DNA from: Crossiella sp. S99.2
GTDB lineage: Bacteria > Actinomycetota > Actinomycetes > Mycobacteriales > Pseudonocardiaceae
Reading direction: 5' to 3'
Length of the DNA: 64,000 bases
NCBI RefSeq assembly: GCF_023094165.1
Contig: NZ_JALMDK010000003.1
Coordinates: 310,001-374,000 of the forward strand
In this document: positions 53,100-61,630 of the stretch, piece by piece
Position numbering within the stretch: position 1 is the first letter of the stretch
Layout of the letters: each line of letters begins with the position of its first letter
Notes under the pieces: generated by a model
Told to the model about the DNA's origin: nothing
Seen by the model: the letters and a program-made list of their open reading frames with translations, nothing else
Databases searched by the model: none
Translations under genes and position numbers: made by a program

Positions 53100-56051
53100 G
53101 TGTCAGGACAGCGCGTGCGGCGCTGGTGGGGGCTGCTGCTCGCACCGGCGCTGGCGGCCGGGATGCTCGTGCCCAGCGCCGCGGCCGCACCCACCACACC
53201 ACCGCCACCACCCACCCCCGCCCAGCCGGCCACCGCGCTCGCCTGCGCGATCACCGCGGGTGGCCTGATCGGCGAGCGCTGGCAGGCCCTCAACGCCGAA
53301 GCCGGACCGCTGGGCTGCCCGACCGGCCCGGAACAGGACGTGCCCGGCCGTCGCGGCCGCAAGCAGAGCTTCGAGCGCGGCGAGGTCGTCTGGTCCCCTG
53401 ACCAGGGCCCGAACCTGGTCGTCTCGGCCTACCGGGTGCATAACGACGTCACCGTGGACTGGGGCCCCACCAACGATCCGTGGAGCTACGACGGCTTCCT
53501 GATCAGCTGGTTCCACCAGGGGCTGTCCCGGGTGGAGGACGTCTATGGCGGCCCGCGCACCTGGGGCACCTTCACCATGCCGCTGACCCGCGGCCCCGGC
53601 CGCTACGACTTCACCGTCACCGGCTGCGACAAACGCCCCGGCCAGTCCGGCTTCAAGTGCAGCCAGGGCGCGGCCATCCCGGTCAGCGTCACCCTGCCTG
53701 ACCTGGCAGGCACCCCCACCGGCTGTCCCGGGCCCGCGGTCGAGGGCAACCTGGGCCGCCGCTGGCGGGAACTGGGCGGTGCCACCGGCAAACTCGGCTG
53801 CCCCACCGGCGCGGCCTTCACCGGCCCCAAGGGCCGGGTGCAGGGCTTCGCACACGGCCAGCTCGCCGAATCACCGGCGCAGGGCGGCAACCTGGTGGTG
53901 GCCACCTACTCGGTGCAGAACCGGGTCTACGTCGAGTGGGGCCCCACCGACGGGTTCTTCTACGACTTCTTCATCGTGCGCTGGTACCAGCCCGGCCGCG
54001 ATCCCCGCCAGGCCGACGTGAAGTACCGGCAGGACCGCCGCCGCGAGGGCCACTTCAGCTTCGACGCCGAGGTCGCGGGGGAGATCCAGGTCGAACTCCA
54101 GGGCTGCGACAACGCCATCGGCGGCGCCCAGTGCAAACAGGGCTGGACCCAGCGCGCCGCCACCACCGTCCGCTTCTCCGGCGGGGTCGACCTGCGCGGT
54201 TTCACCGCCACCCAGCCCGCTGAGGCGCCCCGGCACCTGGACAAGCGCCGCGAGCTGGTCACCGAGTACCAGGCCTGCCAGAGCGTGCTCAGCCCGACGG
54301 GGGAGAAGGCCGGGGAGAACACCGGCATCGCGTTCATGGCGCACCTGGACCGGCTCCGCCGCAAGGGCGTGACCAGCCAGTGCGGAAACCAGGCCCCCAG
54401 CCAGGAACTCGTCAACCGGGCCCTGCGGCACACCCAGCCGTACATGACCGGCTCCTCCACCGACGACATCCCCACCTGTCACCGCGACGCCGACTACGAC
54501 GCCGTGCTCAAAAGTCTGGTCGTGATCAGCAGCAAGTACTGGGACCTGCTCTACCCGCTGACCCGCAAACACCTGCTGCAGCACCTGCTCACCGAGAACG
54601 GACCGCACTCGGTCGACGACGAGAAGATCACCGTCTGCGGGCTGGTCGATGTGCCCGAGACCGAGAACCACCGGCTGCTCATCGAAAGCTCCCGCTACCT
54701 GAGCAACCAGCGCCTGCGCGAGGCCACCGGCGAGGCCCGCTACGACAACGCCGCCAACGGGCTGCGCGAGCACCTGCTGCGCCAGTTGCAGACCTTCGCC
54801 AAGCACGACTTCATGGAGTACAACGCCCGCCCCTACCAGCGGTACTCGCTCAACGCGCTGCTCAACCTGTTCGACCACGCCCAGGACCCGGCCATCCGCA
54901 CCGCGGCCCAGATCGTGCTCGACTACGCCACCACCAAGTTCGCCCTCAGCAGCAACCAGCTGCGCCGCGCGGGCCCGTTCCGCCGCATCGCCGACCGCGC
55001 CGATGCGGACAACCAGAGCTACTACGCGGCCAACTCCGACCCGCAGACCGGCTTCTTCCAGCTCTGGACCGGCCTGCTGGCCAACACCGGCGACCACATC
55101 CCGCCCCAGTTCAGCGGCGAGGCCCTCATCGTCGGCGTCTCCGGCTATGTGCCGCCGCGGGCGGCGATCCAGCGCGCTATGGACAAGTCCGTCGGCTACC
55201 AGCATTCCTTCCAGCACGGCCCGCGCCCGAAGCTGAGCTTCTCCGCCGACTCGGCCATGCCCGGGGTGGAGATCTACGCCAGCTCCCCGTCCTTCCAGCT
55301 CACCGCGGGCGGGATCTGGGGCAACAGCGGCTACGGCATGGACGAGGTCCGCGGCAGCAAGCTCTACGGCCGCGCCCAGGCCACCACCCTGATGCCCACC
55401 CGCAACACCCCGGGCCGGGAGACCCGCACCGACGACCTGATCCGCTTCGACGGCTTCCACAACAGCGGCGGCCCCGCCGACCGCGACCGGGTCAACACCT
55501 GCGTGGCAGGCGGCTTCGCCTGCGGCCTGCGCCTGGTGGTGCCCCAGTTCCTGCGCGAGTGCGCCCAGCGCGTGGTCGAGGCCCGCTGGGAGTTCCTCAA
55601 CCTCAACACCCCCGCCTGCGGCAACCTGGGCGTCTACGTCGCACTCAACTCCGTGGACAAGGCCAGCGCCGCACACGGCGTGGTCGGCGTCCTGCACGCC
55701 GTCGAGTCCACCACCATGGACTTCACCGCCTTCCACACCCGCACCCGGGAGCGCAATCCCAACCTCACCAACGAGATCAGCACCCAGGAGGCCGGTGTCA
55801 TGACCACCGCCGACGGCCACCGCTACCAGTTCAAGCTCAACACCACCGACAACTACGACACCCTGATCAAGTCCATCGACGGCCAGGCCCAGCCGCACTG
55901 GTCCGCCGCACCGCTGGTCTCCGGCCCGATCCTGCGCAGCCGCGGCCACGAGGGCTTCCTGGAGATCACCCACCCGGAGTGCCACTCCACCACCACCCTG
56001 GACTACCGGGACCCACTCAACCCGAAGATCACCCCGGGCACCTGCGGCTGA
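53100..56051 (+). CDS. Large secreted protein with duplicated LGFP-like modules
   Basis: From GTG 53100 (AAGGGGAGA upstream) the precursor has 983 residues. A signal peptide (RVRRWWGLLLAPALAAGMLVPSAAAAP) and a proline-rich linker come first. Then a two-part module occurs twice: an LGFP-type repeat (RWQALNAEAGPLGCPTGPE; RWRELGGATGKLGCPTGAA) followed by a beta domain (LVVSAYRVHNDVTVDWGPT; LVVATYSVQNRVYVEWGPT) ending in a GCD...C.QG pattern. Residues 370-983 look like an alpha/alpha-toroid plus beta-sheet enzyme (SSKYWDLLYPLTRKHLLQHLL, YQRYSLNALLNLFDHAQDP), perhaps a polysaccharide lyase, but the family is not recognised. A strong terminator follows. Confidence 0.82.
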   Translation: MSGQRVRRWWGLLLAPALAAGMLVPSAAAAPTTPPPPPTPAQPATALACAITAGGLIGERWQALNAEAGPLGCPTGPEQDVPGRRGRKQSFERGEVVWSPDQGPNLVVSAYRVHNDVTVDWGPTNDPWSYDGFLISWFHQGLSRVEDVYGGPRTWGTFTMPLTRGPGRYDFTVTGCDKRPGQSGFKCSQGAAIPVSVTLPDLAGTPTGCPGPAVEGNLGRRWRELGGATGKLGCPTGAAFTGPKGRVQGFAHGQLAESPAQGGNLVVATYSVQNRVYVEWGPTDGFFYDFFIVRWYQPGRDPRQADVKYRQDRRREGHFSFDAEVAGEIQVELQGCDNAIGGAQCKQGWTQRAATTVRFSGGVDLRGFTATQPAEAPRHLDKRRELVTEYQACQSVLSPTGEKAGENTGIAFMAHLDRLRRKGVTSQCGNQAPSQELVNRALRHTQPYMTGSSTDDIPTCHRDADYDAVLKSLVVISSKYWDLLYPLTRKHLLQHLLTENGPHSVDDEKITVCGLVDVPETENHRLLIESSRYLSNQRLREATGEARYDNAANGLREHLLRQLQTFAKHDFMEYNARPYQRYSLNALLNLFDHAQDPAIRTAAQIVLDYATTKFALSSNQLRRAGPFRRIADRADADNQSYYAANSDPQTGFFQLWTGLLANTGDHIPPQFSGEALIVGVSGYVPPRAAIQRAMDKSVGYQHSFQHGPRPKLSFSADSAMPGVEIYASSPSFQLTAGGIWGNSGYGMDEVRGSKLYGRAQATTLMPTRNTPGRETRTDDLIRFDGFHNSGGPADRDRVNTCVAGGFACGLRLVVPQFLRECAQRVVEARWEFLNLNTPACGNLGVYVALNSVDKASAAHGVVGVLHAVESTTMDFTAFHTRTRERNPNLTNEISTQEAGVMTTADGHRYQFKLNTTDNYDTLIKSIDGQAQPHWSAAPLVSGPILRSRGHEGFLEITHPECHSTTTLDYRDPLNPKITPGTCG

Positions 56052-56070
56052 CCCCGGGCCCGCCTGCTCC

Positions 56071-56106
56071 GCGATCGCCCCGGCACCCCAGTGCCGGGGC
56101 GATCGC
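56071..56106 (+). terminator. Strong hairpin terminator after LGFP protein
   Basis: Perfect 16-bp arms (GCGATCGCCCCGGCAC at 56071-56086 and its complement at 56091-56106) surround a 4-nt CCCA loop. It lies between two convergent genes and can serve both strands. Confidence 0.85.
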
Positions 56107-56121
56107 CGCTGACCGAGGAGG

Positions 56122-57459
56122 TCATTGCTCCCGCAGTGTGTGCGCCAGTGCCGCGGCGAATCGTCGCGCTTGCGCCGGGGTGATCGCGGCGGTTGTCACC
56201 CGGATCGCGTTGTGGGACGACGTCGGCGTGGCCGCGAACTGGGCGCCGTCGCGAACCGTCCACCCTTGGTCCTCCAGGCCCTTGATGACGGCCGATGACT
56301 CGACTTCGAGCGGAATCCACAGGTTCACGCCATCTGTCGGCGTGTGGACGGTGATGCCGTTGTCGGCCAGGGATTCCGCGAGCGTGGCACTGCGCTGGGT
56401 GTAGGCGCGTCGTGCTTGGCTGAGCCGCGATGCCACCCGTGGATCGGTGAGCAGGGTGGCGGTCAGTCGCTGCAGGAGGTGGCTGACCCAGGTGGTGCCG
56501 GGCCGCAGGCGGGCGTTCAGCTGCGCTGCCGAGTCGAGGTCGGAGGCCACGATGGCCAGGCGCAGGTCTGGTCCGAGGAACTTGGACACCGACCGGACCA
56601 GTGCCCACTGGGAGGTCTGGTCGGTGATGAGGCGGTGGTAGGGCTGGTGGGAGATGGCGGAGAAGTGGTCGTCTTCGATGATCATGGCGTGCGGATAGTC
56701 GGCCAGTACGGCGCGCACCTCAGCCGTGCGGGCGGCGGTGCGGCTCATTCCTGTCGGGTTGTGCGCGCGGGGTGTGAGCACCACCGCTCGGGCGCCGTCT
56801 TGCAGGGCTCGGCGCAGTCCGTCGGGAGTGGGGCCTTCGGTGTCCACCGCGACGGGCAGGGGGCGGAAGCCGTTGATCCGTAGGGTACCGACGCTGGCCA
56901 GGAAGCACGGATCCTCGATCGCCACCGCGTCACCTCGGGTGAGCCGGGCGGTCAGGAGTCGTTCCACGGCGTCGACGGAGCCGTTGGTGACGGTCACCCC
57001 GAACGAGGAGTGCGGCAGGTCGGCGCCCATCGTGTCCCGGGCCCAGTCCTCCAGGGCCGGGTCAGTAGTCGGCACCCCGTATAGCGGTGCCGAATACGAC
57101 ATCGTCGCCAACGCGCCCATCAGGTCAGGCAGGAGCCGGGGGTCGGGGTTGCCGCTGGCCAGGTCGACCTGGCCAGCGGACGCTGTCCCGCCTTCGGCTT
57201 CCAGCGCGGGCAACGCGCGGATCAGGGTGCCGTGGCGACCACGCGTTTCCGCGACACCGGCGGCGACGAGCAGCCGGTAGGAGATGGCCACGGTGTTGCG
57301 ATGCACCCCCAGACCATCCGCCAGATCCCGGATCGGGGGTAGCGCATCCCCGGGGCGGAGCCTGCCCGCATCGACCAGGTCGCGGACGCTGCCGGAGATC
57401 TCTCCCGCGGTGGTGCCGGCGATGCCTGGCGGCACGTGTGGTTCCGCTGCGTCACTCAC
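56122..57459 (-). CDS. MocR-type GntR regulator with aminotransferase domain
   Basis: The 445 residues combine a GntR winged helix (residues 19-85, VRDLVDAGRLRPGDALPPIRDLADGLGVHRNTVAISYRLLVAAGV) with a fold-type-I aminotransferase domain. That domain contains VTNGSVDAVERLL, LTPRAHNPTG, IIEDDHF and the PLP-lysine region VRSVSKFLGPDLRLAIV (Lys in SVSKF). MocR proteins bind PLP and another ligand and control vitamin B6, GABA or related genes. The divergent PaiB gene is the likely target. Direct and inverted CACGTGACAAA sites lie in the shared promoter region. Confidence 0.93.
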   Translation of the reverse strand: MSDAAEPHVPPGIAGTTAGEISGSVRDLVDAGRLRPGDALPPIRDLADGLGVHRNTVAISYRLLVAAGVAETRGRHGTLIRALPALEAEGGTASAGQVDLASGNPDPRLLPDLMGALATMSYSAPLYGVPTTDPALEDWARDTMGADLPHSSFGVTVTNGSVDAVERLLTARLTRGDAVAIEDPCFLASVGTLRINGFRPLPVAVDTEGPTPDGLRRALQDGARAVVLTPRAHNPTGMSRTAARTAEVRAVLADYPHAMIIEDDHFSAISHQPYHRLITDQTSQWALVRSVSKFLGPDLRLAIVASDLDSAAQLNARLRPGTTWVSHLLQRLTATLLTDPRVASRLSQARRAYTQRSATLAESLADNGITVHTPTDGVNLWIPLEVESSAVIKGLEDQGWTVRDGAQFAATPTSSHNAIRVTTAAITPAQARRFAAALAHTLREQ

Positions 57460-57470
57460 GCCGCCAGTCT

Positions 57471-57525
57471 ATTGGCACGTGACAAAAGCGCCAATCCTGT
57501 GCTTGACTCTTTGTCACGTGACAAA
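57471..57525. promoter_or_regulatory. MocR-type operator: CACGTGACAAA direct repeats and palindrome
   Basis: CACGTGACAAA occurs at 57476-57486 and 57515-57525, 39 bp apart. The second is half of the perfect 16-bp palindrome TTTGTCACGTGACAAA (57510-57525). The first sits between ATTGGC (57471) and GCCAAT (57490). TTGACT at 57503-57508 may be a -35 element for the PaiB gene. Two phased copies are the usual MocR arrangement. Confidence 0.75.
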
Positions 57526-57564
57526 CCGGGCCGCGGTCGGGTGACTGCGGCGGGAGGGAGAACC

Positions 57565-58191
57565 ATGGAGCTGTCCGACCACTACGCGCTGCCGGAGGAG
57601 GCGATCGTGGCCGCGCTACACGCCCGCACCTTCGGCCACCTCGTCACACCCGGACCGGAGGGACTCGAGGTGACGTCGATGCCGTTGCTGTACAACGAAA
57701 CCAACCACTCGCTCGTCGGTCACGTCGCCCGGGCGAATCCACACTGGAAGTACACCGGCCACGCCGAATCACTGGCCGTTGTCCCCGGGACGGACGCCTA
57801 TGTCACGCCTGAGTACTACCCGTCGAAGCCGGTCCGCCCCAAGGTGGTTCCGACCTGGAACTACGAGGTGCTCTACGTGTACGGGCAGCTCGACGCGCAC
57901 GAGGACAAGGAATGGCTGCTGGACCACGTCACCGAGTTGACCAGGCGCCACGAGGCGGGCCGCCCCACGGAATGGCAGGTCACCGATGCCCCGGAGAAGT
58001 TCATCGCCATGCAACTGCGGGGGATCGTGGGAGTGGAACTGCGGATCGATCGCGTCATCGGCAAGGCGAAGCTGAGTCAGAACCGTTCCGCCGAAGATCG
58101 CTCCGGGGTGATTCGCGGTCTGGCGAACGGAACTCTGGCTGAGCGAGCCACCGCGGCGGCGATGACAGCGAACGGACTGGACAGTGCCTGA
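57565..58191 (+). CDS. PaiB-type FMN-binding negative regulator family protein
   Basis: The 208 residues are typical PaiB-like: HARTFGHLVTPGPEGLEVTSMPLLYN, GHVARANPHWKY, GTDAYVTPEYYPSKPVRPKVVPTWNYEVLYVYGQL and AMQLRGIVGVELRIDRVIGKAKLSQNRSAEDRSGVIRGL. The fold is a flavin-binding split barrel; PaiB was named as a transcriptional repressor, but many members may be redox proteins. GGGAGGGAG stands 5 nt before ATG. The reductase gene begins before its stop, giving an 8-nt overlap and coupling. The divergent MocR gene likely controls it. Confidence 0.92.
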   Translation: MELSDHYALPEEAIVAALHARTFGHLVTPGPEGLEVTSMPLLYNETNHSLVGHVARANPHWKYTGHAESLAVVPGTDAYVTPEYYPSKPVRPKVVPTWNYEVLYVYGQLDAHEDKEWLLDHVTELTRRHEAGRPTEWQVTDAPEKFIAMQLRGIVGVELRIDRVIGKAKLSQNRSAEDRSGVIRGLANGTLAERATAAAMTANGLDSA

Positions 58192-59122
58192 CCCGGCGAT
58201 CCCCGTGGTGGTGCGGGCCGAGGATTTCCCCGCCGCCGATGTCCGAGAACTGACGTTGTCCCCGGCCGCCGGCGGAGAGCTGCCCGGATTCACTCCAGGA
58301 GCCCACATCCAGGTTCGCCACCCCAGGGGAGTCCGCCGCCAGTACTCGCTGATCAGCTGCCCGGATAACCTGACCCGGTATCGGATCGCGATCCGCAGGC
58401 GTGCCGATGGACGCGGCGGTTCGGTGGCGTTCCACGACGATCTGACGATCGGTGACCAGCTGTCCATCTCACCGCCGGTCGACGGAATGCAGATCGACAC
58501 CTCGGCAAGTCATCACGTCTTCATCGCCGGTGGCATTGGCCTGACCCCGATTCTCGGACTTCTGCAAGCCCTTCCCGAAGGGGCGACGACAGAGACGCAC
58601 TACTGCGTGCGTGGCCTGGCGAGCGCCCCGTATCTCGATGCACTGCGGGAGTCGAGCGGGCGGATCATTGTGTATGACAGTGCGGCAGGCGTTCGCCTGA
58701 ATGTGGCGGAACTGGTCCGGTCCCTGCCCACCGGCTCGACGGTCTATCACTGCGGTCCCCAGGGACTGATGGACGCGATCACCATGGCGACAGCCGACTG
58801 GCCCACCGGCCGCGTACGCGGCGAAAGTTTCACGCCCGCGGACCCGGAACCGGCTGACTGTGAGTCGTTCGAGGTCCGCTTCACCGCCGAGCCCGCGCGC
58901 GTGGTGCGGGTCGGAGCACGCGAAACCATGCTGCGGGCACTGCTCCGGGAAGGAGTGCCCATCGACTACTCCTGCGAAAAGGGCGAATGCGGCACGTGTG
59001 TCCTCGAATACTCATCCGGGACCATAGACCACCGTGATTCGGTCCTCACCGACGACGAACGGAACGACATGCTCACCCCCTGCGTTTCCCGGGCACGCGG
59101 ACACGTCGTCATCGACCTGTGA
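58184..59122 (+). CDS. Ferredoxin-NAD(P) reductase with C-terminal [2Fe-2S] domain (VanB/phthalate-dioxygenase-reductase type)
   Basis: The protein has 312 residues: an FMN/FAD-binding barrel (PGAHIQVRHPRGVRRQYSLISCP), an NAD-binding domain (FIAGGIGLTPILGLL, YHCGPQGLMDAI) and a plant-type ferredoxin (DYSCEKGECGTCVLEYSSG, then CVSRARGHVVIDL) with four cysteines. It would donate electrons to a Rieske oxygenase or P450, none of which is adjacent. The GTG start lies 8 nt inside the PaiB gene, so the pair is coupled. It is likely under MocR control. Confidence 0.92.
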   Translation: MPDPAIPVVVRAEDFPAADVRELTLSPAAGGELPGFTPGAHIQVRHPRGVRRQYSLISCPDNLTRYRIAIRRRADGRGGSVAFHDDLTIGDQLSISPPVDGMQIDTSASHHVFIAGGIGLTPILGLLQALPEGATTETHYCVRGLASAPYLDALRESSGRIIVYDSAAGVRLNVAELVRSLPTGSTVYHCGPQGLMDAITMATADWPTGRVRGESFTPADPEPADCESFEVRFTAEPARVVRVGARETMLRALLREGVPIDYSCEKGECGTCVLEYSSGTIDHRDSVLTDDERNDMLTPCVSRARGHVVIDL

Positions 59123-59270
59123 ACGGCCACCAAGCAGGAGTGGCCAAGGCCCAGCCGCCTGCTGGTGTCGAACGACCCGGCCCAAGCGCCGCCGGTCGAA
59201 ACCCAGTTTTCCCGCATGATCCCCGAGGGCCGGCGTCCCGGCAGGATCCTGTCGATCATGGAGGCCCGTG

Positions 59271-59825
59271 ATGTTCTCGGTCCCGCTTGGCCCTGATGGC
59301 ACCCGCTTGGGCCCGCTCGAACCGTGGCACGCCGAGGAGTTCCTGGCCCACCTCGATCGTGGCAGGGAGTTCATCGGGCAGTACATCGCCCTTGCCGACG
59401 GCGCGACGGATCTGGACTCCAGCCGGGCACTGCTGCGCGCGTACGCGGACAAGGCGGCCACCGACACCGGCCGGATCTACGGCATCTGGACCGGCAACAC
59501 CCTGGTGGGCGGCGTGTTGTTCCGCAGAATGGACCTCAAGCACGAAGTCGTCGAGGTGGGCTGCTGGCTCGAGCCGGCGGGCACCGGGAAGGGCCTGGCC
59601 ACCCGGGCCGCCCGCGCGATCATCGACTGGGCGGTGCACACCAGGGGCGCGCACCGGGTGGAGTGGCAGGTCAAGACGGGCAACCTGGCGAGCATCGCGG
59701 TGGCCCGCCGACTGGGCATGACCCGCGACGGCGTGCTCCGCGAAGCCATGCTGCACCGGGGAAAGCGCTTTGACCTCGAGGTATGGTCGGTGCTCGCGCC
59801 GCAATGGCGCGCTGAGCACCGGTGA
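59271..59825 (+). CDS. RimL-type GNAT N-acetyltransferase
   Basis: The 184 residues match ribosomal-protein-type acetyltransferases: LGPLEPWHAEEFLAHLDR, EVGCWLEPAGTGKGLATRAARAIIDWA (acetyl-CoA loop) and HRVEWQVKTGNLASIAVARRLGMTRDGVLREAML. It may acetylate a protein N-terminus or a small amine. GGAGG stands 7 nt before ATG 59271; a GTG at 59268 in frame is an alternative. The 3' part is overlapped on the opposite strand by a small doubtful ORF. Confidence 0.9.
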   Translation: MFSVPLGPDGTRLGPLEPWHAEEFLAHLDRGREFIGQYIALADGATDLDSSRALLRAYADKAATDTGRIYGIWTGNTLVGGVLFRRMDLKHEVVEVGCWLEPAGTGKGLATRAARAIIDWAVHTRGAHRVEWQVKTGNLASIAVARRLGMTRDGVLREAMLHRGKRFDLEVWSVLAPQWRAEHR

Positions 59826-60033
59826 CGGCCGCTTGGCAGGTCTCTCCCATATCCCGGCGGCCCCCACGTAGGTACCCGGCCGCGATCGCCGCGTGCCGGG
59901 CCTGTTCCTGCGGCTCGATGTCCTCGGCGAGCAGCGCCAGGTAGGCGACGAAGTCAGCGGCGGTCTCGACCGCGTCGCAGTCGTGCACGTCCTTCGGGGT
60001 GGCTACGGTGCCACCGTAGGAAAACTGCGTCAG
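59671..60033 (-). CDS. Small hypothetical ORF, possibly decayed or run-on
   Basis: The frame is open from CTG at 60033, overlapping the upstream gene's stop as CTGA, through TPKDVHDCDAVETAADFVAYLALLAEDIEPQEQARHAAIAAGYL. This has the composition of a real actinobacterial protein and falls in otherwise unassigned DNA. Past about 59825 it runs antisense through the GNAT gene as low-quality sequence (RGARRRGSCPVGGPP). It is probably a gene that has lost its own 3' end. The only standard start is GTG 59988. Family unknown. Confidence 0.4.
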   Translation of the reverse strand: MTQFSYGGTVATPKDVHDCDAVETAADFVAYLALLAEDIEPQEQARHAAIAAGYLRGGRRDMGETCQAAVTGAQRAIAARAPTIPRGQSAFPGAAWLRGARRRGSCPVGGPPRCSPGCPS

Positions 60034-60320
60034 TTCTCCTCGTAGATCCGCATCTGCTTCGAGATCACCGGAACGTCATCGGGTCCCGGATCAGGCACCG
60101 TGAAGCATTCCACCCGCACCTCCCCGTCGAACTCGCTGAAGCTGTCCGCCGCGTCTTCGAGGATCGCCTCCACCCACGTCTCCAGCGACATGCGCGCCAT
60201 ATCGGCGTTGGGCACTTTGAGCAATGGGCGTTCGGACCGCATTGGCTGCCAGCCCCCGTACCCGTTGTCCTCCAGCATCATCAGACGCCACCAGTAGTTC
60301 TGCCACTTCCCCCAGGTCAC
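60030..60320 (-). CDS. Small protein of unknown function
   Basis: The 96 residues begin VTWGKWQNYWWRLMMLEDNGYGGWQPMRSE and continue DMARMSLETWVEAILEDAADSFSEFDGEVRVECFTVPDPGPDDVP. It is Trp/Tyr-rich and acidic, soluble, of the size and composition of immunity or partner-type proteins, but I recognise no family. GTG 60320 is chosen; TTG 60326 has a better GAGG spacing (5 nt). The downstream doubtful ORF starts within its stop codon (CTGA). Confidence 0.55.
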   Translation of the reverse strand: MTWGKWQNYWWRLMMLEDNGYGGWQPMRSERPLLKVPNADMARMSLETWVEAILEDAADSFSEFDGEVRVECFTVPDPGPDDVPVISKQMRIYEEN

Positions 60321-60338
60321 CGCCAACGTCCCCCTCAA

Positions 60339-60816
60339 GGCGCGGCCGATGGTCTCCTCCGGGCCCCGGCCAGGAAGCAGTCTGGTTGGCGGGTCCGACT
60401 ACCGATCACAACTTTCCTTTGGTACGCGGGCGAATCGCGTTGATTCACCTGCCGGTGATCCCGCCGCCCACATCCGGACCCCGGGGGCAGCACGGTGCTC
60501 GTGCGGAGGATCGGGTCAGCGGCCGTGATCCGGCGGTTGCGGTTCTGGCCGGACGCGCTGCGCCGGGGTGGGCTGATCCGTTACCGCACCTTCGGCTCCG
60601 ACGACCGGGCCGGGCTGGCGGATGCGGCACGGGCAACCGGAGCCGACGTGACGCCGTCGGCCGCCTGCGCGATTCTCCCGGCAGAACCACGCGCGGGATT
60701 GCCACCCTCCGACTGGGACTTGCCGGAGGGGGCGGGCCGGAGCTTGGGCACGCGGACCGGCGGCAGCGATGGGGGAGGGGACCGGAGGCAGGGCCGGCAC
60801 CTGGGCGCCCCGGCGG
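60339..60816. other. Unassigned 478-bp region
   Basis: No protein family is recognised. A plus-strand frame at 60495-60842 (115 codons, beginning LVRRIGSAAVIRRLRFWPDALRRGG) is open but Arg/Gly-rich with no ribosome-binding site, and overlaps the 3' end of the SRPBCC gene. It is more likely a decayed remnant than a working gene. Confidence 0.4.
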
Positions 60817-61251
60817 TCAGGTGGGGGAGGACAGGGTGGTGAGGTTGGCGGTGAGGGCGTCCAGGCAGTTGATCCAGCCGGTGGTGTAGTTCTCGTAGCC
60901 CGCGGTCTCGGCGAAGGTGTGCGTGAGCACCAGACGGCACCCGGCGGGCTCCTCGAACAGCTCCAACCGCAACTGGTCGTCCACCTCACGGAAGGCGAAC
61001 ACCCTCGGCGGATCCACCTCCAGCACCTCGCCGTCCAGGGTGCCGCCCTCGCCGTTGTCGAAGCGGATCACGCCGCCGGGGCGCAGGTCCAGTTCGACCG
61101 CGGGGAAGGGGTACCAGACGCTGAGGTGTTCCGGTGCTGTGAGGGCGTGCCAGACCTTCTCCCTGGAGTGGGACAGGTGGCGTTCCAGGCGCAGGGCGAG
61201 GCGGCCATCGGGCAGGCGGGTGGTGTCGCCGGGGGAGGAGGGGGTGGTCAT
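60817..61251 (-). CDS. SRPBCC family (AHSA1-like) protein
   Basis: The protein has 144 residues with the START/AHSA1-like fold: LALRLERHLSHSREKVWHALTAPEHLSVWYPFPAVELDLRPGGVIRF, then LDGEVLEVDPPRVFAF, RLVLTHTFAE and GWINCLDALTANL. It is expected to bind a small hydrophobic ligand. The ATG lies inside the stop of the ArsR-type gene (ATGA), so the two form the common ArsR-SRPBCC operon found across actinobacteria. Biochemical activity is unknown. Confidence 0.92.
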   Translation of the reverse strand: MTTPSSPGDTTRLPDGRLALRLERHLSHSREKVWHALTAPEHLSVWYPFPAVELDLRPGGVIRFDNGEGGTLDGEVLEVDPPRVFAFREVDDQLRLELFEEPAGCRLVLTHTFAETAGYENYTTGWINCLDALTANLTTLSSPT

Positions 61252-61589
61252 GAGTTTTCCTTGCGGGGCTTGGGGGTCTGGCCTTCGGGCAGGGTGTCGA
61301 GGTGCTGTTCCAGGATGCCGAGCCGCTCGGTCCAGAGCTTGCGGTACGGGGCGATCCAGGCGTCGATCTCGGCCAGGGGCTCCGGGCGCAGCTCGTACCA
61401 GCGGCGCTGGGCCTCCGGGCGGACGTTGACCAGGCCGGCCTCGCGCAGCACGCGCAGGTGCTTGGACGTGCCGGGCTGGGTGAGGCCGAGTTGCTCGGTC
61501 AGCTCACCGACCAGGCGGGGGCGTTCCAGGAGCAGGTCGAGGATGCGGCGGCGGGTGGGTTCGGCGAGTACTTCGAATGGGGCTGGCAC
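61248..61589 (-). CDS. ArsR family transcriptional regulator
   Basis: The 113 residues form an ArsR winged helix: FEVLAEPTRRRILDLLLERPRLVGELTEQLGLTQPGTSKHLRVLREAGLVNVRPEAQRRWYEL, with the usual C-terminal helices (EIDAWIAPYRKLWTERLGILEQHL). It lacks the metal-binding ELCVCDL motif, as expected for SRPBCC-associated members. GTG 61589 has TATGTT 6 nt upstream, giving a leaderless start. The promoter region is unusually A/T-rich (61610-61630), and the gene overlaps the SRPBCC gene by ATGA. Confidence 0.93.
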   Translation of the reverse strand: MPAPFEVLAEPTRRRILDLLLERPRLVGELTEQLGLTQPGTSKHLRVLREAGLVNVRPEAQRRWYELRPEPLAEIDAWIAPYRKLWTERLGILEQHLDTLPEGQTPKPRKENS

Positions 61590-61630
61590 ATGAGCAACAT
61601 ACCATGGGGTTTATATAATCAAAAATGGAT

